DNA of 6,358 nucleotides from assembly GCA_022511485.1 (NCBI GenBank), contig JAFLUJ010000333.1:1-6358 (forward strand). The letters run 5' to 3'. Below the pieces are notes generated by a model. That model was given only the letters and a program-made list of their open reading frames with translations, had not been told where the DNA came from and searched no databases. The translations under genes were made by a program, and so were the position numbers. Every line of letters begins with the position of its first letter. Within the stretch, counting starts at the first letter, position 1. The DNA is from Oscillospiraceae bacterium (GTDB taxonomy: Bacteria > Bacillota > Clostridia > Oscillospirales > Ruminococcaceae). Positions 1 to 6,106 of the stretch are shown here, piece after piece.

Positions 1-586
1 CCTTTTCCGGATGCTCGATGCCGCCGATACAAACTATAGTCTTTACATTTGGAGCATACTCATGGATTATCTTGCTGAACTTTACAAAGAAATCCGCAAC
101 TCCCTGATAAGTCGTGCGCTTTGTAAAGGAGAACCAGTCTCCGGTAGCTTCGTGATTGATACGGAGCATCATTCGTCCGAATGGGCGCAGATCCTTTGCA
201 ATAGCAATAAGGTGCTCGTCCGAAACGTTTGGGTCTACTGTGAGAGTGAGGATAACATCCTGACCGTGACGGCGAACGTCCCTCATGCAGGTGAAAGGCT
301 CGTCGTCGGTAGTTCCGCCAAGTCCGCCCTTATAAGTAAAGTAGTCGTCATAGGGATAATCCCACTGGAATGAGACTTCCGCGTCCTTCATGACCTCGGA
401 AATTCTGCCGGGCCACTCCTTGTCAAGGGGATAGTAACAATACATAAGGCTGATACCACGGTGTGGTCTGCCCATTGTATGGAGGATATAGTCCTGATTT
501 ACATATTCTCCTCTTTCTGAGCCGTCACCCAGGTCGACAGCGCATTTTGCTTTTCCCATGTGTATGCCGTAGATCTTTTCGCTCAT
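1..586 (-). CDS. Glycoside hydrolase-like TIM-barrel protein (GH26-like), 5' part only
   Basis: The reading frame starts at the ATG complementary to 584-586 and stays open for 195 codons to the window edge, so the C-terminus is missing. A GGAGG (597-601) lies 10 nt upstream of the start. There is no signal peptide: the protein begins MSEKIYGIHMG, which suggests a cytoplasmic enzyme. Residues 141-153 read LRINHEATGDWFS. This resembles the strand-4 HExNGxWFxW motif of GH26 beta-mannanases, where the Glu (E146 here) is the acid/base. A fold-like alternation of strands and helices (VILTLTVDPN at 111-120, VKTIVCIGG at 181-189) fits a TIM barrel. Family knowledge suggests cleavage of a beta-linked glycan, but substrate and exact family are inference. 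The gene lies 72 nt downstream of ychF on the same strand, so co-transcription is possible. It could also belong to a related clan GH-A family. Confidence 0.72.
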   Translation of the reverse strand, partial: MSEKIYGIHMGKAKCAVDLGDGSERGEYVNQDYILHTMGRPHRGISLMYCYYPLDKEWPGRISEVMKDAEVSFQWDYPYDDYFTYKGGLGGTTDDEPFTCMRDVRRHGQDVILTLTVDPNVSDEHLIAIAKDLRPFGRMMLRINHEATGDWFSFTKRTTYQGVADFFVKFSKIIHEYAPNVKTIVCIGGIEHPEK

Positions 587-596
587 TGATATACAA

Positions 597-601
597 CCTC
601 C
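597..601 (-). promoter_or_regulatory. Ribosome binding site of the GH26-like gene
   Basis: GGAGG on the minus strand, 10 nt ahead of the ATG at 586. It fixes the start of the truncated gene, whose open frame otherwise has no end in the window. Confidence 0.7.
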
Positions 602-622
602 GCTACTAAAAATTTAGAATTT

Positions 623-653
623 AAGAGGCAAGAGGCAAGAATGCCATTGCCAA
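623..653 (-). repeat. Tandem TTGCCTC heptamer repeat and small hairpin between ychF and the GH26-like gene
   Basis: On the minus strand, two and a half copies of a 7-mer (TCTTGCC, TCTTGCC, then TCTT) occupy 640-623. GGCAA at 651-647 can pair with the first TTGCC (638-634) to form a 5-bp stem. There is no U-tract, so it is not a convincing terminator. It fills most of the 72-nt gap between ychF and the next gene. Function is unknown; it may be a degenerate copy of a dispersed short repeat. Confidence 0.45.
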
Positions 654-658
654 CACAT

Positions 659-1753
659 TTATACATTAAATCTGAATAATACCACGTCTCCGGACTGCAT
701 AACGTACTCCTTGCCCTCGGAGCGGACAAGTCCCTTCTCCTTTGCGGCATTCATTGAGCCGCAAGTCATAAGGTCGTCAAAGCTTACCACCTCGGCGCGG
801 ATAAAGCCCTTTTCAAAGTCGGAATGTATCTTTCCTGCTGCCTGAGGAGCTTTCGTACCCTTTTTGATAGTCCATGCGCGGACTTCCGGCTGTCCTGCTG
901 TGAGATAGGAAATAAGTCCCAGCAGCTCGTAGCCCTCCTTGATTATCCTGTCCAGACCGGAGACCTCCAGACCAAGCTCGGAAAGGAACATTGCCTTGTC
1001 CTCACCGTCCATATCGGAAATTTCGGCTTCAAGCTGTGCGCAGATAGGAAGCACTGCGGCGTTTTCCTCTTTTGCGATCTCGCACACTGTCTTGTAGTGG
1101 ACAGAATTGTCGATATTGTTCTTGAAGTCGTCCTCGCTGAGATTAGCGGCGTAGATGACGGGCTTCGCTGAAAGCAGGGGAGTGGTCTTTATGATTTCCT
1201 CCTGCTCGGGAGTAAATCCGTAGGAGCGTGCGGAATGTCCCTCTTCAAGATGTCTTTTCAGGTCTTCAAGGAACTCTGCTTCGGCAGCATATTTTTTGTC
1301 GCCCTTGGCAGCCTTTTTTGCACGGTCTATACGGCGTTCCACAAGCTCGATGTCCGAGAAGACAAGCTCCAGCTCTATTGTTTCGATGTCACAGCGGGGA
1401 TTTATTTCTCCGTCTACATGGATTATGTCGATGTCCTCAAAGCAGCGGACAACGTGGACGATAGCGTCCACCTCCCGGATGTCCGCAAGAAACTTATTGC
1501 CAAGTCCCTCGCCCTTGGACGCGCCCTTTACAAGTCCTGCGATGTCCACAAATTCCAGAGTGGCGGGAGTGAATTTTTCCGGGTTATACATTTCCTTAAG
1601 CTTATCAAGACGCTCGTCCGGAACAGAAACGATACCAACGTTAGGTTCAATCGTACAAAACGGGTAGTTTGCAGATTCCGCTCCTGCATTTGTGAGAGCG
1701 TTGAAAAGCGTACTTTTTCCCACATTGGGAAGTCCAACCATACCAAGCTTCAT
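659..1753 (-). CDS. ychF: Redox-regulated ribosome-associated ATPase YchF (OLA1/Obg family)
   Basis: A complete 364-residue protein, the usual length for YchF. It is a P-loop NTPase of the Obg/TRAFAC group that binds ATP rather than GTP and associates with ribosomes, with links to stress responses (family knowledge). Visible motifs are the Walker A GLPNVGKST at 7-15, the switch II/G3 region DIAGLVKGASKGEGLGN at 70-86, and NLSED at 204-208 in place of the GTPase NKxD, the hallmark of the ATP-specific subfamily. PICAQLEAE follows at 236-244. A C-terminal TGS domain (about 283-364) contains the highly conserved TAGQPEVRAWTIKKGTKAP and ends in the typical FRFNV. A coiled-coil insertion rich in Glu, Lys and Ala lies around 130-172. 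The start is preceded by AAAGGA 11 nt upstream. It follows a small membrane-protein gene by 27 nt with no visible promoter between, so it probably shares that transcript. Confidence 0.97.
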   Translation of the reverse strand: MKLGMVGLPNVGKSTLFNALTNAGAESANYPFCTIEPNVGIVSVPDERLDKLKEMYNPEKFTPATLEFVDIAGLVKGASKGEGLGNKFLADIREVDAIVHVVRCFEDIDIIHVDGEINPRCDIETIELELVFSDIELVERRIDRAKKAAKGDKKYAAEAEFLEDLKRHLEEGHSARSYGFTPEQEEIIKTTPLLSAKPVIYAANLSEDDFKNNIDNSVHYKTVCEIAKEENAAVLPICAQLEAEISDMDGEDKAMFLSELGLEVSGLDRIIKEGYELLGLISYLTAGQPEVRAWTIKKGTKAPQAAGKIHSDFEKGFIRAEVVSFDDLMTCGSMNAAKEKGLVRSEGKEYVMQSGDVVLFRFNV

Positions 1754-1780
1754 ATTATCGTAAATCCTTTGCTTAAAAAA

Positions 1781-2059
1781 TCAGAATGCGTATTCGTAAG
1801 AACCGTCGTCATCTCCGCCGTCAAAATCGTCAAAATTGTCAAAATTCAGCTGACGTGCGTACTCATCGGCGTCGAAAGAGCTTTTTTTCATTTTTCTTTT
1901 CTTCTTTGCCTTTGAACCGGAAGTGCAGAGGATACCTACAATTATTCCGGTCAAAAATGATACTGCCGCGATAAGGACGATAAGTCCCTGAGTAATGGTG
2001 ATGTCCTCTTTAGCCTTTGATATAGTGGTTTCTGTGAATTCCTTGATCATATTATTCAT
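1781..2059 (-). CDS. Small single-span membrane protein with acidic C-terminal tail, function unknown
   Basis: I do not recognise this 92-residue protein. It has an N-terminal polar segment (1-22), one hydrophobic span (about 23-46: QGLIVLIAAVSFLTGIIVGI and flanks), a strongly basic stretch (KAKKKRKMKK, 50-59), and a tail from 62 on that is very rich in Asp and Phe and ends GSYEYAF. The positive-inside rule puts the C-terminal tail in the cytoplasm. The start chosen is the ATG at 2059, because GGAG lies 7 nt upstream (2067-2070). An in-frame ATG at 2146 would give 121 residues, but it has no ribosome binding site and lies in a leader hairpin. The gene is 27 nt upstream of ychF and shares its strand and promoter. 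Possible roles such as a membrane anchor or adaptor are speculation. Confidence 0.75.
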   Translation of the reverse strand: MNNMIKEFTETTISKAKEDITITQGLIVLIAAVSFLTGIIVGILCTSGSKAKKKRKMKKSSFDADEYARQLNFDNFDDFDGGDDDGSYEYAF

Positions 2060-2066
2060 TTTATTG

Positions 2067-2070
2067 CTCC
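2067..2070 (-). promoter_or_regulatory. Ribosome binding site that sets the small membrane protein start at 2059
   Basis: GGAG on the minus strand with a 7-nt spacer to the ATG at 2059. No comparable site precedes the longer in-frame start at 2146, so the shorter 92-residue product is preferred. Confidence 0.6.
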
Positions 2071-2074
2071 GTTC

Positions 2075-2156
2075 TCCGCCGTTGTTCTTTATAATTGTTC
2101 CGGTCTGCTTACGGCGGAAAGCGCTTCCGGAATGGTTATGCTCCATGTGGGAGCAT
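2075..2156 (-). promoter_or_regulatory. Structured 5' leader of the membrane protein-ychF transcript
   Basis: The leader runs about 110 nt from the predicted start (about 2171) to the ATG at 2059. It contains a perfect 7-bp hairpin (2138-2144 with 2150-2156, 5-nt loop). It also holds a 5-bp hairpin CGGAA/TTCCG (2115-2119 with 2125-2129), and an 8-bp pairing of 2075-2082 with 2111-2118 that closes a 28-nt loop just upstream of the GGAG. The last two share bases 2115-2118, so they exclude each other. I match it to no known riboswitch or T-box. Regulation is inference. Confidence 0.4.
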
Positions 2157-2177
2157 GGTCATATATATCCAATTTAT

Positions 2178-2206
2178 ATTATACATTTTTTCTCTTTGAA
2201 TTGCAA
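2178..2206 (-). promoter_or_regulatory. Promoter of the membrane protein-ychF cluster
   Basis: On the minus strand, a TTGCAA -35 (2201-2206), a spacer of exactly 17 nt and a consensus TATAAT -10 (2178-2183) fit a housekeeping sigma-A promoter. The start should be near 2171. It diverges from the GH13 promoter, with about 48 bp between the two -35 boxes. Confidence 0.7.
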
Positions 2207-2254
2207 GAGATTTGGCAAATTTTTTTCTGGTATGGAAAAAAATATTGAATTTGC

Positions 2255-2283
2255 TTGCCTTTAACCGTAAAATATGCTATAAT
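2255..2283 (+). promoter_or_regulatory. Promoter of the GH13 gene, extended -10
   Basis: TTGCCT (-35, 2255-2260), a 17-nt spacer and TATAAT (-10, 2278-2283), with TG at 2275-2276 forming an extended -10. The leader is short (about 40 nt) with no strong hairpin. A site resembling AAGGGG (2313-2318) serves as the ribosome binding site, 10 nt before the ATG at 2329. Confidence 0.7.
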
Positions 2284-2328
2284 ATTAAAATCTTATTGTA
2301 TTTTTAAAAGAAAAGGGGTCATTAAAAA

Positions 2329-4074
2329 ATGTCACACTGGATAGAGCAAACAAGTATATACCATATTTATCCTCTCGGTTTCTGCGGCTGCGAAAAGTTC
2401 CGCTCGGAGGCGAAGGATCTTGAAAGGGGAAGGATCCTGAAAGTTCTTGAATGGATCCCCCATCTCAAAGAGCTTAACATGAACGCTGTATATTTCGGAC
2501 CGATCTTCGAGTCCTTCGAGCATGGCTATGACACTACAGATTATTATACTATAGACAAACGTCTGGGTACAAATGAGGAGTTCGGACAGGTATGTGATGA
2601 GCTTCACAAAAACGGAATACGGGTCATTCTGGACGGTGTATTCAATCATGTGGGCAGAGACCATTTCGCATTCAAGGATCTCCAGCAGAACGGTCAGGGC
2701 TCACGATACAAGGACTGGTTTGCAGGAGTTAATTTCGGAGGACGTTCTCCCTACGGAGACAATTTCTCCTACGAGGGCTGGAACGGTCACTATAATCTTG
2801 TAAAGCTTAATCTCTGGAACGGAGAGGTGGTAGACCACATCTTCGGAGCTGTTAAAATGTGGATAGAAAAATGGAACATTGACGGTATCCGTTTTGACGC
2901 TGCCGATTGTCTTACCGATGATTTTATCCGTAAAATTCACAGCTTTACCCGTAGTCTTCGTCAGGATTTCTGGCTGATGGGAGAGATCATACACGGTCAG
3001 TACAATCGCTGGGCTAACGGAGATATGTTTGACTGTGTTACAAACTATCAGTGCTACAAGGGAATTTATTCTTCCCACAATGACCGGAACTATTTTGAGA
3101 TTGCTCACTCCATTGAGTATCAGCTCGGTCAGTACGGCGGCACTTATATGTATAATTTCCTTGACAATCATGATGTTGCACGTCTCATGTCCGTACTGAG
3201 AAATCCGGATTATGCACAGTGCTGCTACACAATGATGTACGGAATGTACGGCGTTCCCTCCATCTACTACGGCAGTGAGTTCGGTATATACGGCGCAAAG
3301 GGTCAGGGTGCGGACGCAGACCTTGCTATAAGACCTTGTCTTGACCTTAACAATATCCCGGACAGAAATGACGAGCTTCTGGCACACATCTCAAAGCTGG
3401 GCGCTCTGCGTATGTCTCTGCCTGCGCTCCAGTCCGGTTCATATTCAAAGATCGACCTTAAAAATCAGACCTTCCTTTTCAAGAGAGAGCAGGGCGGCGA
3501 TACCGTCTACATAGCTCTCAACATCAGCGACGGGGATTATACTTTCAGGATCAACACTCCTTACGGAACTCTGACAGACTGTCTCAGCGGAAAGAGCTTC
3601 TCCGTAAACGGCGGCAGTGCGGATGTTACAGTTCCAAGAAACAAGTCAATGGTTCTTGTTGACGGTTCAAAAGCTCCCGATGTTACTCCGAAATTTGAGG
3701 AGATAAAAGCTCCCGAAGCTCCTGTTCAGGAGAATGTCCAGCCGGCAGAGGAAAAGCCGGTTCAGGAGGCTCAGCCTCAGAATACAGAACCTGCTCCTGC
3801 TGTTCAGGAAGTTCCTCCAAAGAACAACGGCATCACAGGACTGGGTGTTCCCGAGGGAAGAAAGATCGTCATTGGAGGTCACTACAAGCATTTCAAGGGC
3901 GGAAACTATGTAGTTCTTTATGTTGCAAAGGATCATGAGACCTGTCAGGAACAGGTTGTATATATGCAGCTTCATGACAAGCCTGTTATGTGGGTACGTC
4001 CTCTTGATATGTTCCTTGAAGATGTTGACGACCATGGAAATGTAAAGCCCAGATTTGAGCTTATTCAGGACTGA
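2329..4074 (+). CDS. Cytoplasmic GH13 alpha-amylase-family hydrolase fused to a DUF1653-like domain
   Basis: A 581-residue protein. Residues 1 to about 365 form the GH13 catalytic barrel, with all four conserved regions: DGVFNH (102-107), GIRFDAAD with nucleophile D190, LMGEI with acid/base E219, and FLDNHD with transition-state stabiliser D282. A beta-sandwich C-domain follows (about 370-445). No signal peptide and no N-terminal starch-binding domain are seen, so it probably acts in the cytoplasm on imported maltodextrins or glycogen-like alpha-glucans. The precise specificity is not readable. Residues 450-500 are a Pro/Glu/Gln-rich linker with PVQE repeats. Residues 517-579 match my recollection of DUF1653: GHYKHFKGG, then VVYMQL, WVRPLDMF and PRFELI. 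DUF1653 usually occurs as a stand-alone protein of about 70 residues, so the fusion is unusual. The gene is monocistronic, with its own promoter and terminator. Confidence 0.93.
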   Translation: MSHWIEQTSIYHIYPLGFCGCEKFRSEAKDLERGRILKVLEWIPHLKELNMNAVYFGPIFESFEHGYDTTDYYTIDKRLGTNEEFGQVCDELHKNGIRVILDGVFNHVGRDHFAFKDLQQNGQGSRYKDWFAGVNFGGRSPYGDNFSYEGWNGHYNLVKLNLWNGEVVDHIFGAVKMWIEKWNIDGIRFDAADCLTDDFIRKIHSFTRSLRQDFWLMGEIIHGQYNRWANGDMFDCVTNYQCYKGIYSSHNDRNYFEIAHSIEYQLGQYGGTYMYNFLDNHDVARLMSVLRNPDYAQCCYTMMYGMYGVPSIYYGSEFGIYGAKGQGADADLAIRPCLDLNNIPDRNDELLAHISKLGALRMSLPALQSGSYSKIDLKNQTFLFKREQGGDTVYIALNISDGDYTFRINTPYGTLTDCLSGKSFSVNGGSADVTVPRNKSMVLVDGSKAPDVTPKFEEIKAPEAPVQENVQPAEEKPVQEAQPQNTEPAPAVQEVPPKNNGITGLGVPEGRKIVIGGHYKHFKGGNYVVLYVAKDHETCQEQVVYMQLHDKPVMWVRPLDMFLEDVDDHGNVKPRFELIQD

Positions 4075-4090
4075 ATTTACCTCAAATAGC

Positions 4091-4128
4091 AAAACGGATA
4101 TGCTTTTTACGGCATATCCGTTTTTTTT
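4091..4128 (+). terminator. Intrinsic terminator of the GH13 gene, probably bidirectional
   Basis: A perfect 13-bp stem (4091-4103 with 4112-4124) built around CGGATATGC/GCATATCCG with an 8-nt loop. It runs into eight T residues (4121-4128) only 17 nt after the GH13 stop. Read on the minus strand it gives the same stem followed by TTTTGCTATTT, so it may also end the convergent DUF1540 transcript, less efficiently. Confidence 0.92.
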
Positions 4129-4152
4129 ATGATAGAATATTATCTATCAAAG

Positions 4153-4329
4153 TTACTGACAGCATCCGCTGCCGCTCTTCTTCTCAAAGGAGAGACAGTC
4201 TGTGCACTCGGGAACTGTAGGATTTGCCTCATGTGTTCCCACGGAAATGCAGTCAAGTGTACAATAACGCTCGCTGTCCATGTTGTGCTTACAGGATACT
4301 ACATCACATTTAATTGAAGGATTCTTCAT
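4153..4329 (-). CDS. DUF1540 domain protein, small Cys-rich, probably metal-binding
   Basis: A 58-residue protein starting at the ATG complementary to 4327-4329. An AAAGGAG ribosome binding site (4340-4346) lies 10 nt upstream. The frame stays open far upstream, antisense to cca, but only this start has a ribosome binding site. It begins MKNPSIKCDVVSCKHN, and the CDVVSC pair followed by CTLDCISVGTHEA and CTDCLSFE matches the DUF1540 pattern of Firmicutes. The cysteines are at residues 8, 13, 23, 27, 42, 45, 56 and 57, eight in 58 residues, which suggests zinc or another metal. No biochemical function is known to me. It converges on the GH13 gene across the shared terminator. I could not find a clear promoter. 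Confidence 0.9.
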   Translation of the reverse strand: MKNPSIKCDVVSCKHNMDSERYCTLDCISVGTHEANPTVPECTDCLSFEKKSGSGCCQ

Positions 4330-4417
4330 AATATTATTTCTCCTTTTTGGGTGAGAGATCCTAACACACAGACACAAAGTATTATTATTGTGCCCGCTGT
4401 TCCGATCCTCATTGCAG

Positions 4418-4442
4418 TTTAGCCGGTTTTCGCCGGCATAAA
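4418..4442. other. GC-rich hairpin in the DUF1540-cca intergenic region
   Basis: GCCGG (4422-4426) pairs with CCGGC (4433-4437) around a 6-nt loop. TTTA and TAAA flanks extend it across one bulged A. It lies in the 270-nt divergent spacer, about 90 nt upstream of the DUF1540 start and upstream of the cca promoter. There is no T-run on either side, so it is not a terminator. Role unknown; an operator or leader element is possible. Confidence 0.35.
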
Positions 4443-4519
4443 TATTATTTGCGCATATTGCCCCGTAATGTGTTGTAATATATGTAAATGAAAATTTTTT
4501 TAATACGTCAAAAAACTTC

Positions 4520-4548
4520 TTGAAAAAATATATAGTATATGATATAAT
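4520..4548 (+). promoter_or_regulatory. Promoter of cca
   Basis: TTGAAA (-35, 4520-4525), a 17-nt spacer and a consensus TATAAT (-10, 4543-4548) in very A/T-rich DNA. The start should fall near 4555, giving a leader of about 45 nt. Confidence 0.8.
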
Positions 4549-4584
4549 TAATATGTGATAGTATGTATATATTAATATTCTGTG

Positions 4585-4590
4585 AAAGGA
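4585..4590 (+). promoter_or_regulatory. Ribosome binding site that sets the cca start at 4600
   Basis: AAAGGA followed by a 9-nt spacer to the ATG at 4600. An in-frame GTG at 4582 would place this motif inside the coding region and has no ribosome binding site of its own, so the ATG is chosen. Confidence 0.75.
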
Positions 4591-4599
4591 CTGAATGAA

Positions 4600-5937
4600 A
4601 TGAATATTGATATACCCCGCAATGTGTGCCAGATCATCAAAAAACTGGAAAGCAGCGGCTTTGAAGCATATATTGTAGGCGGATGTGTCCGTGATGCGTT
4701 TCTTGGAAAAACTCCTAAGGATTATGATATAACTACCTCCGCTTCTCCGGAGGAGATAAAAAAGTGCTTTGATGACTGTGCTGTTATCGAGACTGGCATT
4801 AAACACGGCACGGTAACTGTGGTTTCTGAAGGAGAAAACATCGAGGTAACAACTTTTCGGATAGATGGAGAATACATAGACGGCAGACATCCGGAAAAGG
4901 TGCAGTTTTCCAAAAATCTTCTTGACGATCTTTCCCGCCGGGACTTTACAATAAATGCAATGGCATATAATCCCCGTGTAGGCTTGATAGATAATTTCGG
5001 AGGTCAGAGTGATCTGTTCAACCGCCGCATTGTTTGTGTAGGAGATCCGTCTGTCCGTTTCAGGGAAGACGCTCTCAGGATACTCCGGGCGATGCGTTTT
5101 GCCTCTGAGCTTGACTTTGAGATAGAGGAGAACACGGCAGAAGCCATCCATAATATGAAAGGTAATCTGGCTAATATTTCCGAAGAGAGAATTTCAGAAG
5201 AGCTTACAAAGCTGCTGATGGGGGAGTCTCCATGCAATGTCCTTATAAATTATTCTGACGTCATTTCTCGTATTATTCCCGAAATAAAGCCATGTATAGG
5301 CTTTGACCAGCACAATCGCTATCACATTTATGATATATGGAAGCACAGCGCTGTCTCGGTGGAACATTCAAAGCATCAGGAAGAGGTCAGGTTGGCGCTT
5401 ATGCTTCATGACATCGGAAAGCCCGGCTGCTTCAAGCTTGATGATGAGGGCAACGGACACTTTTTTGGTCACGAAAAGATCGGTGCGGAGATGGCGGAAA
5501 AGATACTTCGTCGTTTGCGTTTTCCAAATGATGTTGTCGAAAGAACTGCAAAGCTTATAAAATATCATTATGTTACTCCGGTAAATGATTACAAGGTGGT
5601 AAGGAGGCTTCTTGCAACAGTGGGGGAGGAGGATTTTTTCCTGCTGGCAGAGGTAATGAAGGGTGACAACCGGGCTAAGCACAGCTCCTGCTTTGAACGA
5701 GTTCATGTTCTTGAGGCTATGAGTGACAAGGCTCAGGAGATCATTGATAAGAAGCTTTGCATAAAGATCGCTGATCTTGCAGTTTCGGGAAGTGACATGA
5801 TAGAGCTTGGTTTCAGCGGTGCGGAAATAGGGGAAGTCCTCAAAAGTCTGCTGGACGCTGTTCTGGACGAAAAAATCGGAAATACATACGATGAGCTGAT
5901 GGATTATGCTGAAAATTGTCATAATACTAATCCCTAA
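4600..5937 (+). CDS. cca: CCA-adding tRNA nucleotidyltransferase (class II) with HD domain
   Basis: A 445-residue enzyme that adds or repairs the 3' CCA end of tRNAs using CTP and ATP in the cytoplasm. The class II head is clear: YIVGGCVRD (24-32) and the metal-binding KDYD with D41 and D43. RRDFTINAMAY (113-123) is the flexible/head motif, and EDALRILRAMRF (156-167) the nucleotide-selecting neck. EERISEEL follows at 195-202. An HD-type domain comes next: H249, the MLHDIGK motif with H270-D271, and GHEK with H291. HD-containing CCA enzymes can also have phosphohydrolase activity (family knowledge). The C-terminal body runs to about 435. It is transcribed alone from the promoter at 4520-4548. 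Its final codons (NTNP and stop) lie in the left arm of a palindromic element, so the natural end may have been replaced by the element. A tRNA-Ser gene lies 360 nt downstream. Confidence 0.95.
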   Translation: MNIDIPRNVCQIIKKLESSGFEAYIVGGCVRDAFLGKTPKDYDITTSASPEEIKKCFDDCAVIETGIKHGTVTVVSEGENIEVTTFRIDGEYIDGRHPEKVQFSKNLLDDLSRRDFTINAMAYNPRVGLIDNFGGQSDLFNRRIVCVGDPSVRFREDALRILRAMRFASELDFEIEENTAEAIHNMKGNLANISEERISEELTKLLMGESPCNVLINYSDVISRIIPEIKPCIGFDQHNRYHIYDIWKHSAVSVEHSKHQEEVRLALMLHDIGKPGCFKLDDEGNGHFFGHEKIGAEMAEKILRRLRFPNDVVERTAKLIKYHYVTPVNDYKVVRRLLATVGEEDFFLLAEVMKGDNRAKHSSCFERVHVLEAMSDKAQEIIDKKLCIKIADLAVSGSDMIELGFSGAEIGEVLKSLLDAVLDEKIGNTYDELMDYAENCHNTNP

Positions 5938-6018
5938 TTTATCAATAGACAAAGTCTATTGATAAAGCCGCCTGTTCAGGCGGCTGTCAAAACCGCAGGT
6001 TTTGACAGGATTAGTATT
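5923..6018 (+). other. Cloverleaf 1 of the palindromic element
   Basis: The closing stem is 11 bp, AATACTAATCC (5923-5933) with GGATTAGTATT (6008-6018). Inside are three directly abutting hairpins: 5938-5950 with 5954-5966 (13 bp, loop AAA), 5967-5974 with 5977-5984 (GCCGCCTG/CAGGCGGC, 6-8 bp), and 5985-5994 with 5998-6007 (10 bp, loop GCA). The only unpaired junction bases are 5934-5937, which include the cca stop codon. Confidence 0.65.
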
Positions 6019-6025
6019 GAACGGC

Positions 6026-6106
6026 TTTCCCGGCGGCTGCGCCGCCACGCCGTATGCAATACGGCGCATTTTAACTATAGACATCGTCTATAGTTAAAAT
6101 GGGAAA
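6026..6106 (+). other. Cloverleaf 2 of the palindromic element
   Basis: The closing stem is 6 bp, TTTCCC (6026-6031) with GGGAAA (6101-6106). It encloses three hairpins: 6032-6037 with 6041-6046 (GGCGGC/GCCGCC, loop TGC), 6048-6055 with 6059-6066 (8 bp, loop GCA), and 6068-6082 with 6086-6100 (15 bp, loop ATC). The arm order (GC-rich, mixed, A/T-rich) is roughly the mirror image of cloverleaf 1, consistent with an overall palindrome centred near 6018. Confidence 0.6.

Noticed and set aside
11..373. 120-codon plus-strand frame at the left edge
   Set aside because: It overlaps antisense the GH26-like gene, which has a ribosome binding site and a recognisable active-site motif.
1235..1915. 226-codon plus-strand frame
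   Set aside because: It is the antisense shadow of ychF and the small membrane protein, with low-complexity translation and no start signals.
2412..2441. Imperfect direct repeat AAGGATCxTGAAAG in the 5' part of the GH13 gene
   Set aside because: It encodes ordinary protein (DLERGRILK region) in a surface helix and is short; no sign of function.
2701..3387. 228-codon minus-strand frame inside the GH13 gene
   Set aside because: The opposite strand has all GH13 catalytic motifs; this frame has no motif or ribosome binding site.
4131..4148. Hairpin GATAGA/TCTATC between the terminator and the DUF1540 stop
   Set aside because: Only a 6-bp A/T-rich stem with no T-run; easily chance in this sequence.
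4347..4500. Promoter or riboswitch for the DUF1540 gene
   Set aside because: No -35/-10 pair of acceptable quality and spacing, and no match to TPP, c-di-GMP, glycine or fluoride riboswitch cores that I could recognise.
4330..5151. Long minus-strand open frame upstream of and continuous with the DUF1540 gene
   Set aside because: It is antisense to cca, has no recognisable domain, and the DUF1540 start at 4329 has its own good ribosome binding site. Only the last 58 codons are real.
5938..6101. Possible CRISPR array in the multi-hairpin region
   Set aside because: There are no regular direct repeats separated by unique spacers; the structure is nested inverted repeats of different sequence.
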